DNA from: Acetobacteraceae bacterium
GTDB lineage: Bacteria > Pseudomonadota > Alphaproteobacteria > Acetobacterales > Acetobacteraceae
Length of the DNA: 5,695 nt
NCBI GenBank assembly: GCA_947478535.1
Contig: CANJXD010000384.1
Location: forward strand, 1 to 5,695
Direction: 5' to 3'
In this document: piece by piece, positions 1 to 5,695 of the stretch
Numbering within the stretch: position 1 is the first letter of the stretch
How the letters are laid out: every line of letters starts with the position of its first letter
Notes under the pieces: model-generated
The model's input: the letters and a program-made list of their open reading frames with translations, nothing else
The model's database searches: none
What the model was told of the DNA's origin: nothing
Program-made: the position numbers and the translations under genes

Positions 1-54
1 CACAGGCCCATCAGCAGCGTCAGAATGATCGATCTTTTTCATACTGGACATCAT
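1..54 (-). CDS. Start of an unidentified gene, possibly orfA of the IS3-like element (partial)
   Basis: An ATG at 54-52 (second in-frame ATG at 51-49, third at 42-40) is preceded by GAGGAGAG at 71-64, a good ribosome binding site 9 nt upstream. The frame then stays open for 18 codons to the window edge, reading MMSSMKKIDHSDAADGPV. The peptide is too short to assign to a family. Its place just inside the IS-like end suggests a transposase orfA leader ahead of a helix-turn-helix domain, but that is inference from position alone. A run of A residues at the fifth to seventh codons is noted without interpretation. Confidence 0.3.
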   Translation of the reverse strand, partial: MMSSMKKIDHSDAADGPV

Positions 55-109
55 CGTTCCGGTCTCTCCTCGGACAAATGGGTGTCCAGAGAAAACGGGT
101 GCAGCTCAT
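1..109 (-). mobile_element. Terminal part of a probable IS3-like insertion sequence, cut by the window edge
   Basis: Read on the minus strand, the sequence inward from position 108 begins TGAGCTGCACCC and continues to TGGACACC (88-81). This resembles the usual IS3-family terminal inverted repeat, which starts with TG, has a CTGC-CCC core and ends in TGGACA. Terminase homology stops exactly at this tip, as expected for an insertion into that gene. About 27 nt further in there is a Shine-Dalgarno-like GAGGAG followed by an ATG, matching the short leader between an IS end and its first orf. The other end and any target-site duplication lie outside the window, so the family call rests on end resemblance only and could be wrong. 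Confidence 0.45.
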
Positions 110-289
110 CATGAACACGACGCGCCGTGCCGGATGCACTGCCGACAGCGCGTCCATCACATCTTTCAGATACGGCGTTCGGCTGGTGCGCCAGGGGCCG
201 GGTTCCGCGGAGGCGCGGCTGCCGAGCATGCGGTGGCGCTCGGCCCATTCCGAGACGGTGAGCTGTGGCGGTGGGCGGAGCATGGCGCC
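110..289 (-). pseudogene. Phage terminase large subunit (GpA type), N-terminal fragment
   Basis: The minus-strand translation contains PPPQLTVSEWAERHRML, then SAEPGPWRTSRTPYLKDVMD and, near its end, RRVVFM. This is the characteristic N-terminal block of lambda GpA-like terminase large subunits, which package DNA into proheads; intact proteins usually exceed 550 residues. In the family this block is followed at once by the Walker A region of the ATPase domain. Here homology ends after RVVFM, where the IS-like end begins, so only about 60 residues remain and neither the ATPase nor the nuclease domain is present. The upstream side is joined in frame to a transposase fragment. It is a prophage relic with no plausible packaging function. 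Confidence 0.8.
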
Positions 290-520
290 CATCCAGCCCT
301 CGAGGTCGGCGACCAGCGGCGCACTCGACGCCTGTCGCACGGCACGGCGCTGTTCGGCGCTGTGGCCGTTGATGTTGCGCTCGATGGCGAACAGGGCGTC
401 GATCCGTCGCACCACCTCCAACGCGATCGGCGAGATCACCCCAGCCGGCTTGCCCTGGGCCACCCGGCGGGCGTTCTGCTCAAGATCGGCCAGTGCAAAG
501 AAGGGCCGCCGCGCACCCAC
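290..520 (-). pseudogene. IS66-family transposase (TnpC) internal fragment
   Basis: On the minus strand, about 75 residues read ARRPFFALADLEQNARR, then PIALEVVRRIDALFAIER, INGHSAEQRRAVRQ and APLVADLEGWM. These are well-conserved blocks from the middle-to-C-terminal part of IS66 TnpC (DDE transposase, about 500 residues when complete). The usual preceding Cys-Trp-Ala-His is absent, because homology breaks just before ARRPFF. The following part with the final catalytic Glu and the NNAAER-type motif is replaced by terminase sequence. The open frame starts with GTG at 520-518 without a ribosome binding site, and an in-frame stop lies roughly 25-30 nt further upstream. The fragment is therefore truncated at both ends and inactive. 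No accompanying tnpA or tnpB is visible. Confidence 0.85.
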
Positions 521-577
521 CCGACGAGCGAGCGGTTGCGCGCCCTTGAACCGCTACCCCGACCACCAGGATAACGC

Positions 578-606
578 TTGTCACTGCCGTTTTCGAATGT
601 CCTAAT
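578..606 (+). promoter_or_regulatory. Candidate sigma70-type promoter for the monooxygenase operon
   Basis: TTGTCA at 578-583 matches the -35 consensus at five of six positions. It is followed by exactly 17 nt and then CCTAAT at 601-606, which matches four of six positions of the -10 consensus. Transcription would start near 612-615, giving an untranslated leader of about 80 nt before the GTG at 693. The stretch from about 571 to 620 is more AT-rich than its surroundings. No other hexamer pair this good was noticed between the mobile-element remnants and the first operon gene. The call rests on pattern matching only. Confidence 0.35.
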
Positions 607-615
607 GTCAGGACA
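598..615. promoter_or_regulatory. Perfect 6-6-6 palindrome overlapping the -10 box, candidate operator
   Basis: TGTCCTAATGTCAGGACA has 6-bp perfectly complementary arms (TGTCCT and AGGACA) around a 6-nt centre. It covers the proposed -10 hexamer and probable start point, the classic place for a repressor site. No regulator gene is visible in the window, so the partner is unknown. An alternative is that this is a terminal repeat left by a transposon, because the site lies at the edge of the mobile-element remnants. The arms are short enough that chance cannot be excluded. Confidence 0.3.
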
Positions 616-692
616 ATTTGTGGCGACATCGCAGCGCTTATGACAAGAGCCGCCGGGTTCGATCAGGGAACCACAGGTTCCAGGAGGTGTCC

Positions 693-2039
693 GTGACCAG
701 GCAACTCAAGCTCGGCGCCTCCATCCGGGGCATGGGGTATCACGGCGCCGCGTGGCGCCACCCGGAGGTGGACGCCGCCGCGTCGGAAAAGATCAGCCAC
801 TACGCCAACCTCGCCACCATCGCCGAGGCCGCCTGCTTCGACATGGTGTTCTTCGCCGATGCCCTGGCCGTCCGCGCGCGTGATGAACCCAGGGGCAATG
901 CCGGCCGCTACAGCGGTGACGCGGAACTTGATCCTTCGACGATCCTGCCCGCGCTGGCGGTGCTGACGAAGCATGTGGGGCTCGTCGCCACGGCCTCCAC
1001 CTCCTACAGCGAGCCCTATCATATCGCGCGCCGCTACGCCTCGATCGACCATATGAGCGGCGGCCGCGCAGGCTGGAATGTCGTCACCTCCTTCTCGGAG
1101 CGGGAGGCGCAGAACTTCAACCGCGTGCAGCAGCTCTCGAAATCCGAACGCTACGAACGCGCGCATGAATTCCTCGAAGTCGTGCTCGCCCTTTGGGGCA
1201 GCTGGGAGGGCGATGCGCTGCTCCGCGACAAGGCATCGGGCATGTTCTTCGATGCGGCCAAGGTCCATGAGGTCAACCACGTCGGGAAATACTTCCGCGT
1301 GCGCGGGCCACTCACTGCCTCCCGCACGCCGCAGGGGCGGCCGCTGATCGTTCAGGCCGGCGCTTCCGATGAGGGGCTGGACCTCGCCGGCCGCTTCGCC
1401 GATGTCGTCTACTCCATCCCCCGCAGCCGGGAGATCGCTATCCGCGGTCGGGACGAACTGCGTGCGAGGGCGCGCAAATTCGGCCGTTCGCCGGACAGCA
1501 TTCTCGCCATGCCAGGCCTCCAGGTCGTCACCGGCCGTACGGCGGCCGAGGCGCGAGACAAGCACCAGGCGCTGCTCGACATCGTCGATCCCCTGATGAG
1601 CCTGATGACCATCACCCGCCAGTTCGGAGCGATCGCGACGCCGGAGATGCTGGATGAGACGGTGCCGGAACCCGCCGCGGGCGGCATCTATTCCGTCGCC
1701 TCGGAATCCATCCGCATCGCGCGCGAACAGGGCTGGACGGTGCGGCGCCTCTGCCAGGAAGTGGGCCTCGGCCAGCATCTGATCCTGGTCGGCACGGCCG
1801 ATGAAGTCACGGACACCATCGCCGAGTGGTTCGAGGCCGGTGCCTGCGACGGTTTCAACTTCCTGCCCTCCCACTCCCCCGGCAGCCTGGCTGATTTCGC
1901 CGAGTATATCGTCCCGCGCCTGCAGCATCGCGGCCTGTTCCGCACGTCCTATGAGGGCGCGACGCTGCGCGAGAATCTCGGCCTGCCCGCCATCGAGGAA
2001 GCCCCCAGGCCGATGCGGCCGGAGACGACGCATGAGTGA
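693..2039 (+). CDS. NtaA/SnaA/DszA-family FMN-dependent monooxygenase (luciferase-like), copy 1
   Basis: The 448-residue product is a soluble (beta/alpha)8-barrel flavin monooxygenase of the bacterial luciferase superfamily, in the NtaA/SnaA/DszA subgroup (usually 430-470 residues). Such enzymes use FMNH2 supplied by a separate reductase, plus O2, to cleave C-N or C-S bonds. Family blocks visible: LGASIRGMGYHGAAWRHP (8-24), FDMVFFADALA (49-59), GLVATASTSYSEPYHIAR (96-113), GGRAGWNVVTS (123-133), ERYERAHEF (152-160), the flavin/phosphate-side PQGRPLIVQAGAS (213-225), ARKFGRSPD (260-268) and C-terminal CDGFNFLP (385-392), FRTSYEG and LRENLGLP. GTG at 693 is chosen because AGGAGG (682-687) lies 5 nt upstream and family homology begins at once; an in-frame TTG at 618 would add 25 unrelated residues. 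There is no signal peptide, so it is cytoplasmic. It overlaps the next gene by 8 nt. The substrate cannot be predicted. Confidence 0.93.
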   Translation: MTRQLKLGASIRGMGYHGAAWRHPEVDAAASEKISHYANLATIAEAACFDMVFFADALAVRARDEPRGNAGRYSGDAELDPSTILPALAVLTKHVGLVATASTSYSEPYHIARRYASIDHMSGGRAGWNVVTSFSEREAQNFNRVQQLSKSERYERAHEFLEVVLALWGSWEGDALLRDKASGMFFDAAKVHEVNHVGKYFRVRGPLTASRTPQGRPLIVQAGASDEGLDLAGRFADVVYSIPRSREIAIRGRDELRARARKFGRSPDSILAMPGLQVVTGRTAAEARDKHQALLDIVDPLMSLMTITRQFGAIATPEMLDETVPEPAAGGIYSVASESIRIAREQGWTVRRLCQEVGLGQHLILVGTADEVTDTIAEWFEAGACDGFNFLPSHSPGSLADFAEYIVPRLQHRGLFRTSYEGATLRENLGLPAIEEAPRPMRPETTHE

Positions 2040-3393
2040 TGCATCCCCCGCACGGCAGATGAGCCTCGCCGTGCATTTCCACGCCACCGGCCACCATGTC
2101 GCGGCCTGGCGGCATCCGCGTTCGCAACTCGATGCCGGCAGCAATGCCAGGCATTACCTCGACTTGGCGCGCACCGCGGAACGCGGAAAGTTCGACCTGA
2201 TCTTCCTGGCGGATTCGCTGGCCATCCGGCCGGGCGACCTCAAGGCCAATGGCCGCTGGCCGCAATACATGGCGCATTTCGAGCCGCTGACCCTGCTCTC
2301 CGCCATGTCGGCCGTGACCTTGCGCGTCGGCCTCGTCGCGACCGCGAGCACGAGCTACACGGAGCCCTTCAACCTCGCCCGCTATTTCGGCTCGCTCGAC
2401 CATCTCAGCAGCGGCCGCGCCGGCTGGAATGTCGTCACCACCGGCAATGCCGCCTCCAGCCGCAATTTCGGGAGGGACGAGCACTTCGCGCATGGCGAGC
2501 GCTACGACCGCGCCGGCGAGTTCGTCGATGTCGTGCGCGGGCTCTGGGACAGCTGGGATGACGATGCCTTCGTCATGGACCGCGACAGCGGCCGCTATCT
2601 GATCCCGGAGAAGATGCACTGGCTCAAACACCAGGGCGACAATTTCTCCGTCACCGGTCCGCTGCACATGCGTCGCCCGCCGCAGGGCCACCCCGTGCTG
2701 TTCCAGGCGGGCACCTCGGAGACGGGGAAGGACACTGCGGCGCGCATCGCGGATGCGGTCTTCGTGCAGGAACAATCGCGCGAGAAATGCCAGGCGATCC
2801 GCCGCGATATCCGCGCGCGCATGCGGAAATTCGGCCGATCACCGGATGCGCTGCGCCTGATGGCCGGCATGGCCGTCATCGTCGGCCGGACGGAAGCCGA
2901 GGCGCGGGCGCAGTTCGACGATCTCCAGGCGAAGATCCATCCGGACGTCGGCCTCGCCATCCTCTCCGCCGAGATCGGCTATCGGGACCTGCCGGATCTC
3001 GACCTCGACAAGCCCTTCCCCGTGGAACTGATCCCGGGCGGCGAGCTGGGCGCCCGCACCACGGTCCGGAATTTCCGGGCGATCGTGGAGCGGGACCGGC
3101 CGACGGTGCGCGACCTGTACCAGCGTTTCTCCAGCGCGCGCGGCTCCTACCCGCTGATCGGCGACCCCGTGCAGGTCGCCGATGTGCTGGAGGAATGGCT
3201 GGTGACGGAAGCCGCGGACGGCTTCATCATCCAGCCCGCGGTGCTGCCCGGCGGGCTCGAGGATTTCGTCGATCTCGTCGTGCCGGAACTGCAGCGCCGC
3301 GGCATCTACCGGCAGGACTACCAGGGCACGACGCTGCGCGACCATCTCGGCCTGGCCAGGCCACGCAGCCGCTACGACCGCAGCGGATCCTGA
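2032..3393 (+). CDS. NtaA/SnaA/DszA-family FMN-dependent monooxygenase (luciferase-like), copy 2
   Basis: This 453-residue cytoplasmic enzyme is a clear paralogue of the preceding gene and shares its landmarks: AAWRHP (24-29), FDLIFLADSLA (54-64), VGLVATASTSYTEPFNLAR (99-117), SSGRAGWNVVTTGNA (127-140), ERYDRAGEF (156-164), PPQGHPVLFQAGTS (216-229), MRKFGRSPDALR (264-275), ADGFIIQP (395-402) and YRQDYQG. It should act as a two-component FMNH2-dependent monooxygenase on a different but perhaps related compound. A longer stretch near 318-345 (PDLDLDKPFPVELIPGGE) differs from copy 1 and may shape the active-site entrance. ATG at 2032 has GGAG 7 nt upstream and overlaps the stop of copy 1, which suggests translational coupling. 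A second in-frame ATG at codon 10 is a possible alternative start. The 13-nt gap to the third paralogue fits one transcript. Confidence 0.93.
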   Translation: MSDASPARQMSLAVHFHATGHHVAAWRHPRSQLDAGSNARHYLDLARTAERGKFDLIFLADSLAIRPGDLKANGRWPQYMAHFEPLTLLSAMSAVTLRVGLVATASTSYTEPFNLARYFGSLDHLSSGRAGWNVVTTGNAASSRNFGRDEHFAHGERYDRAGEFVDVVRGLWDSWDDDAFVMDRDSGRYLIPEKMHWLKHQGDNFSVTGPLHMRRPPQGHPVLFQAGTSETGKDTAARIADAVFVQEQSREKCQAIRRDIRARMRKFGRSPDALRLMAGMAVIVGRTEAEARAQFDDLQAKIHPDVGLAILSAEIGYRDLPDLDLDKPFPVELIPGGELGARTTVRNFRAIVERDRPTVRDLYQRFSSARGSYPLIGDPVQVADVLEEWLVTEAADGFIIQPAVLPGGLEDFVDLVVPELQRRGIYRQDYQGTTLRDHLGLARPRSRYDRSGS

Positions 3394-3406
3394 GGAGATA
3401 TCGAAG

Positions 3407-3989
3407 GTGAGCGAACGCAAGATCAGGCTCGGCGCGGCGGTGAAGGGCCTGGGATACCACTCCACGGGATGGCTGGACCCGGCCATGCCTGCGGATGGTG
3501 GGATGAGCCTGCCCTTCTACGTCGATATCGCGCGCACGCTGGAACGCGGGCTGTTCGACCTGCTGTTCCTGGCCGACTACAATGCCTTCTTCGCCAGCGA
3601 CATCCCGAAGGGCGCGCTCGGGCGCGCCGCGGGTGGCGCGGACCTCGAACCCATCACGCTGCTCTCGGCGCTGAGCGCCGTGACGACGCATGAACTGGTC
3701 CATCCGCCAATTGTGTGAGAATGCGGTGATCAGCGACCAGCACCTGGAGGCGGTGGGCTCGCCCACCGATGTTGCCGACGCGATGGAGCAGTGGTTTACC
3801 GAAGGTGCTGCGGATGGCTTCAATATCCTGCCCGCGAAATTGCCGCGAGATATCCATGCCTTCGTAAAGCTCGTGGTACCGGAATTGCAGCGCCGCTGCC
3901 TTTTCCGCACAGAATACGAGGCGAAGACGCTGCGCGAGAACCTCGGATTGCCGCCAGTGGTGTCACGCCACGCGCGGCCAGCGACCTGA
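3407..3989 (+). pseudogene. Third NtaA/DszA-type monooxygenase, broken by a large out-of-frame internal deletion
   Basis: The GTG start at 3407 has AGGAG at 3393-3397 and opens a normal family N-terminus: IRLGAAVKGLGYHSTGW, FDLLFLADYNAFFASD and ADLEPITLLSALSAVTTH. At about 3686-3698 homology jumps. The frame runs only eight more residues to a TGA at 3716-3718, while a different frame continues with NWSIRQLC (from 3693), ADGFNILPAK, FRTEYEAKTLRENLGLPP and a stop at 3987-3989. Aligned with copy 1, roughly residues 95-347 are missing, about 760 nt including the core barrel and the FMN phosphate-binding loop. No enzyme activity is expected. The C-terminal frame has an ATG at 3690 but no ribosome binding site and a TGA at 3681 just upstream. 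The two halves could be one gene with a deletion, or the ends of two neighbouring paralogues fused by deletion. Confidence 0.88.
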
Positions 3990-4014
3990 ACGACCAAATC
4001 GAAGGGGGACCACG

Positions 4015-5601
4015 ATGCTGAAGAGATTGCTGGGCGCGACCGCGATCACCGCGCTGTTCCTGGGCCCGCCCGCAGAGGGCCGCGCCCAGTCGGCGACACC
4101 GACGCCGGGCGGCACCGCCGTCGTCGTCGTCGCGACGGAATTGCAGACCCTCAACCCCGCCATCACCTCCGGCTCCGGTGAGGGCGTCATCGGCTGCATG
4201 ATCCATGAGGGGCTGGTCGAGATCGACGGCGATGGCAACATCGTGCCGGACCTCGCGCGGTCCTGGACCATTTCCGAAGACGGCCTCACCTATACCTTCG
4301 AGCTCGCGGAAACCAACTGGCATGACGGCCGGCCCTTCACGGCCCGCGACGTCGCCTTCTCCTTCCTGAACGTCAACGCGAAATACGCGCCGCTTTTCGC
4401 AGCCCAGCTCGGCCCGAAGATCGCCGCCATCGAACCGCAGGGCGACCATCGCGTCGTCGTGCGGCTGAAGGAACCCTTCGGCCCCTTCCTGCGGATGCTC
4501 ACCTGCTGGAATGGCGGCGCCATCGTGCCGGAGCACATCTACACCGGCTCCAACCCCACGACGAACCCGCGTTCCTCCGCCCCGATCGGCACCGGCCCCT
4601 TCCGCTTCGAGGAATGGCGGACGGGCGATTCCATCCGCCTGTCGCGTAATACGAACTACCGCAAGCCGGGCCGCCCCTATCTCGACGGCATCGTCGTGCG
4701 CTTCATGCCGAATGCGCCATCCCGCGTGCAGGCGATGCTGGCGGGTGAGGCGGACTATATCCAGAAATACTACCTGCCGGTCAGCGATATCGCGACCATC
4801 GGCCGCAACCGCACGCTGAAGCTGGAACCCGCGAGCCAGGCGCCGAACCACCTGCTCGGCTTCTTCAACGTCCGCCGCGCGCCCTTCAATGATGCGCGGC
4901 TGCGCCAGGCGCTGTTCAGCCTGGTGGACCGCCGCTTCATCCAGGCCGCCGCCTTCTCCCGCCAGGGGGAGCCCGGCACGGCGCCCTTCCCCGTCGGCAT
5001 CACCTGGGCCGCGGATCCGGAGATCAACTACGACCGGATGTATCCCGCCAATGTCGCCGCGACGAATGCGCTGCTGGACCAGATGGGTCTGCGCCGCGCC
5101 GCCAACGGACAGCGCCTGCGCGCCAACGTCACCTTCGAGGTCGGCATCCCCGAACGCCTGCGCGCCGCCACCGCCATCCAGGCAGCGTGGCGCCAGGTGG
5201 GGATCGAGGTGGAACTGCGGCCGTTGGAGCCGGCAGTCCTCGCGCCCCGCGTCTTCCGCGACGCGGATTTCGATATCGGGCTGTTCTCCTACGGCACCTA
5301 TGGCGACCCCGCGCTCGGCATCGCGCGCATCTACATCACCTCGATGATCGGCTTCGCCAACGGCAATGGCTCCGGCTACAGCAACCCGGAGGTCGACCGC
5401 CTGTTCGAACGCGCGGCCTCGCTCGCCGATACCCGCGCACGGGGCGATGTGTATCGCCAGATCCAGCGCATCCTCGCGCAGGAAATGCCGGTGATGACGC
5501 TGCATGAGAATCGCGGCGTCGATGCCGCCTCGGCACGGCTCAACGGACTCTGGGGCTATGAAGGCGCCGGCCGGTTCGGGGAGGCGTGGCTTGCTCGGTA
5601 G
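4015..5601 (+). CDS. ABC transporter periplasmic substrate-binding protein, peptide/opine/nickel family (SBP_bac_5)
   Basis: This 528-residue protein captures a solute in the periplasm for a Dpp/Opp/Nik-type ABC importer. A Sec signal peptide is evident: basic MLKR, a hydrophobic stretch to about residue 18 and a likely cleavage after EGRA (residue 24, before QS); no lipobox Cys is seen. Family blocks follow in order: LQTLNPAITS (43-52), IHEGLVEIDGDGNIVPDLA (63-81), the SWTISEDGLTYTFEL region (83-97), WHDGRPFTARDVAFSF (102-117), IGTGPFRFEEW (191-201), MLAGEADY (241-248), FFNVRRAPFNDARLRQAL (283-300) and YSNPEVDRLFERA (455-467). Length is typical. ATG at 4015 has a strong AGGGGGA 5 nt upstream. 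It lies 25 nt after the broken monooxygenase and 18 nt before the permease. The ligand is unknown; family members bind peptides, opines, nickel chelates or glutathione. Confidence 0.93.
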   Translation: MLKRLLGATAITALFLGPPAEGRAQSATPTPGGTAVVVVATELQTLNPAITSGSGEGVIGCMIHEGLVEIDGDGNIVPDLARSWTISEDGLTYTFELAETNWHDGRPFTARDVAFSFLNVNAKYAPLFAAQLGPKIAAIEPQGDHRVVVRLKEPFGPFLRMLTCWNGGAIVPEHIYTGSNPTTNPRSSAPIGTGPFRFEEWRTGDSIRLSRNTNYRKPGRPYLDGIVVRFMPNAPSRVQAMLAGEADYIQKYYLPVSDIATIGRNRTLKLEPASQAPNHLLGFFNVRRAPFNDARLRQALFSLVDRRFIQAAAFSRQGEPGTAPFPVGITWAADPEINYDRMYPANVAATNALLDQMGLRRAANGQRLRANVTFEVGIPERLRAATAIQAAWRQVGIEVELRPLEPAVLAPRVFRDADFDIGLFSYGTYGDPALGIARIYITSMIGFANGNGSGYSNPEVDRLFERAASLADTRARGDVYRQIQRILAQEMPVMTLHENRGVDAASARLNGLWGYEGAGRFGEAWLAR

Positions 5602-5619
5602 CGTCGGGTTCCGGGACGC

Positions 5620-5695
5620 ATGAGCCGCTATATCCTGCGGCGGGTGATCTGGGGGATCGTCACGATCTGCCTGATCATCTGCGTCAACTTCGCCA
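5620..5695 (+). CDS. ABC transporter permease, DppB/OppB/NikB type (partial, 5' end only)
   Basis: Only the first 25 codons are present before the window ends: MSRYILRRVIWGIVTICLII then CVNFA. This is the standard opening of DppB/OppB-type inner-membrane permeases, with a short basic M-x-RYILRR segment and then the first transmembrane helix. Such a permease pairs with a DppC-type partner and two ATPases, and these would be expected just downstream. The start follows the binding-protein stop by 18 nt. The upstream ribosome binding site is weak (CCGGGA), so the gene may depend on coupling to its neighbour. The family call rests on a short sequence but is strongly backed by position. Confidence 0.82.
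   Translation, partial: MSRYILRRVIWGIVTICLIICVNFA

Noticed and set aside
78..605. Plus-strand open frames of 146 and 175 codons across the left region
   Set aside because: They lie opposite clear IS66 and terminase homology on the minus strand, and their translations resemble nothing known.
618..692. Upstream TTG start for the first monooxygenase
   Set aside because: It would add 25 residues with no family similarity, while GTG at 693 has a near-ideal AGGAGG and sits where homology begins.
663..2144. Long open minus-strand frame (about 493 codons) opposite the first monooxygenase
   Set aside because: High-GC codon bias on the plus strand removes stops from the opposite frame; the translation is low-complexity, rich in Arg, Gly, Ala and Asp, and shows no family motifs.
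3690..3989. A separate 99-residue protein made from the C-terminal piece of the third monooxygenase
   Set aside because: It has no ribosome binding site, has an in-frame stop just upstream, and contains only the tail of an enzyme fold; it is best read as part of the pseudogene.
3820..5505. Long open minus-strand frame (about 561 codons) opposite the binding-protein gene
   Set aside because: It is a mirror of the strongly coding plus strand, has no recognisable domain, and runs through the pseudogene/gene boundary with no sensible start site.
5601..5619. GCGTC...GACGC hairpin between the binding protein and the permease as a terminator
   Set aside because: It has only a 5-bp stem with a 9-nt loop and no T tract, and it lies directly before the permease start inside an evident operon.
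1..5695. CRISPR arrays, tRNA or rRNA genes, riboswitches
   Set aside because: No regularly spaced direct repeats, no cloverleaf-like sequence and no conserved RNA motif were seen; nearly all of the window is explained by coding or decayed coding sequence.

Overview
This window is GC-rich DNA from a bacterium, most likely an alphaproteobacterium; an Acetobacteraceae/Roseomonas-like source is a guess from GC content and gene style, and nothing in the window fixes the taxon. It has two parts. Positions 1 to about 575 are a graveyard of mobile DNA read on the minus strand. The rest is a plus-strand catabolic and transport operon that runs off the right edge.

Left part: a probable IS3-like insertion sequence end (1-109, continuing off the window) abuts a fragment of a phage terminase large subunit of the GpA type (about 110-289). 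That fragment is fused in frame to a fragment of an IS66-family TnpC transposase (about 290-520). Neither remnant is functional. Positions 521-692 hold no convincing gene. They do contain a plausible sigma70-type promoter (TTGTCA, 17-nt spacer, CCTAAT) whose -10 box lies inside a perfect 6-6-6 palindrome, TGTCCTAATGTCAGGACA.

Right part: two intact paralogous FMN-dependent monooxygenases of the NtaA/SnaA/DszA (bacterial luciferase-like) family lie in tandem (693-2039 and 2032-3393) with an 8-nt overlap. A third paralogue follows (3407-3989) that has lost about 250 internal residues, leaving an N-terminal and a C-terminal piece in different frames. Next is an exported periplasmic substrate-binding protein of the peptide/opine/nickel ABC family (SBP_bac_5, 4015-5601), then the first 25 codons of a DppB-type permease (5620 to the edge).

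How the genes may work together: the ABC importer would bring in a small organic compound, and the reduced-flavin monooxygenases would cleave a C-N or C-S bond in it, as NtaA does with nitrilotriacetate and DszA with dibenzothiophene sulfone. The substrate cannot be read from the sequence. The flavin reductase these enzymes need is not in the window. The points most worth a second look are the deleted third monooxygenase, the promoter/operator arrangement, and the nested IS3-like/terminase/IS66 junctions beside the operon.
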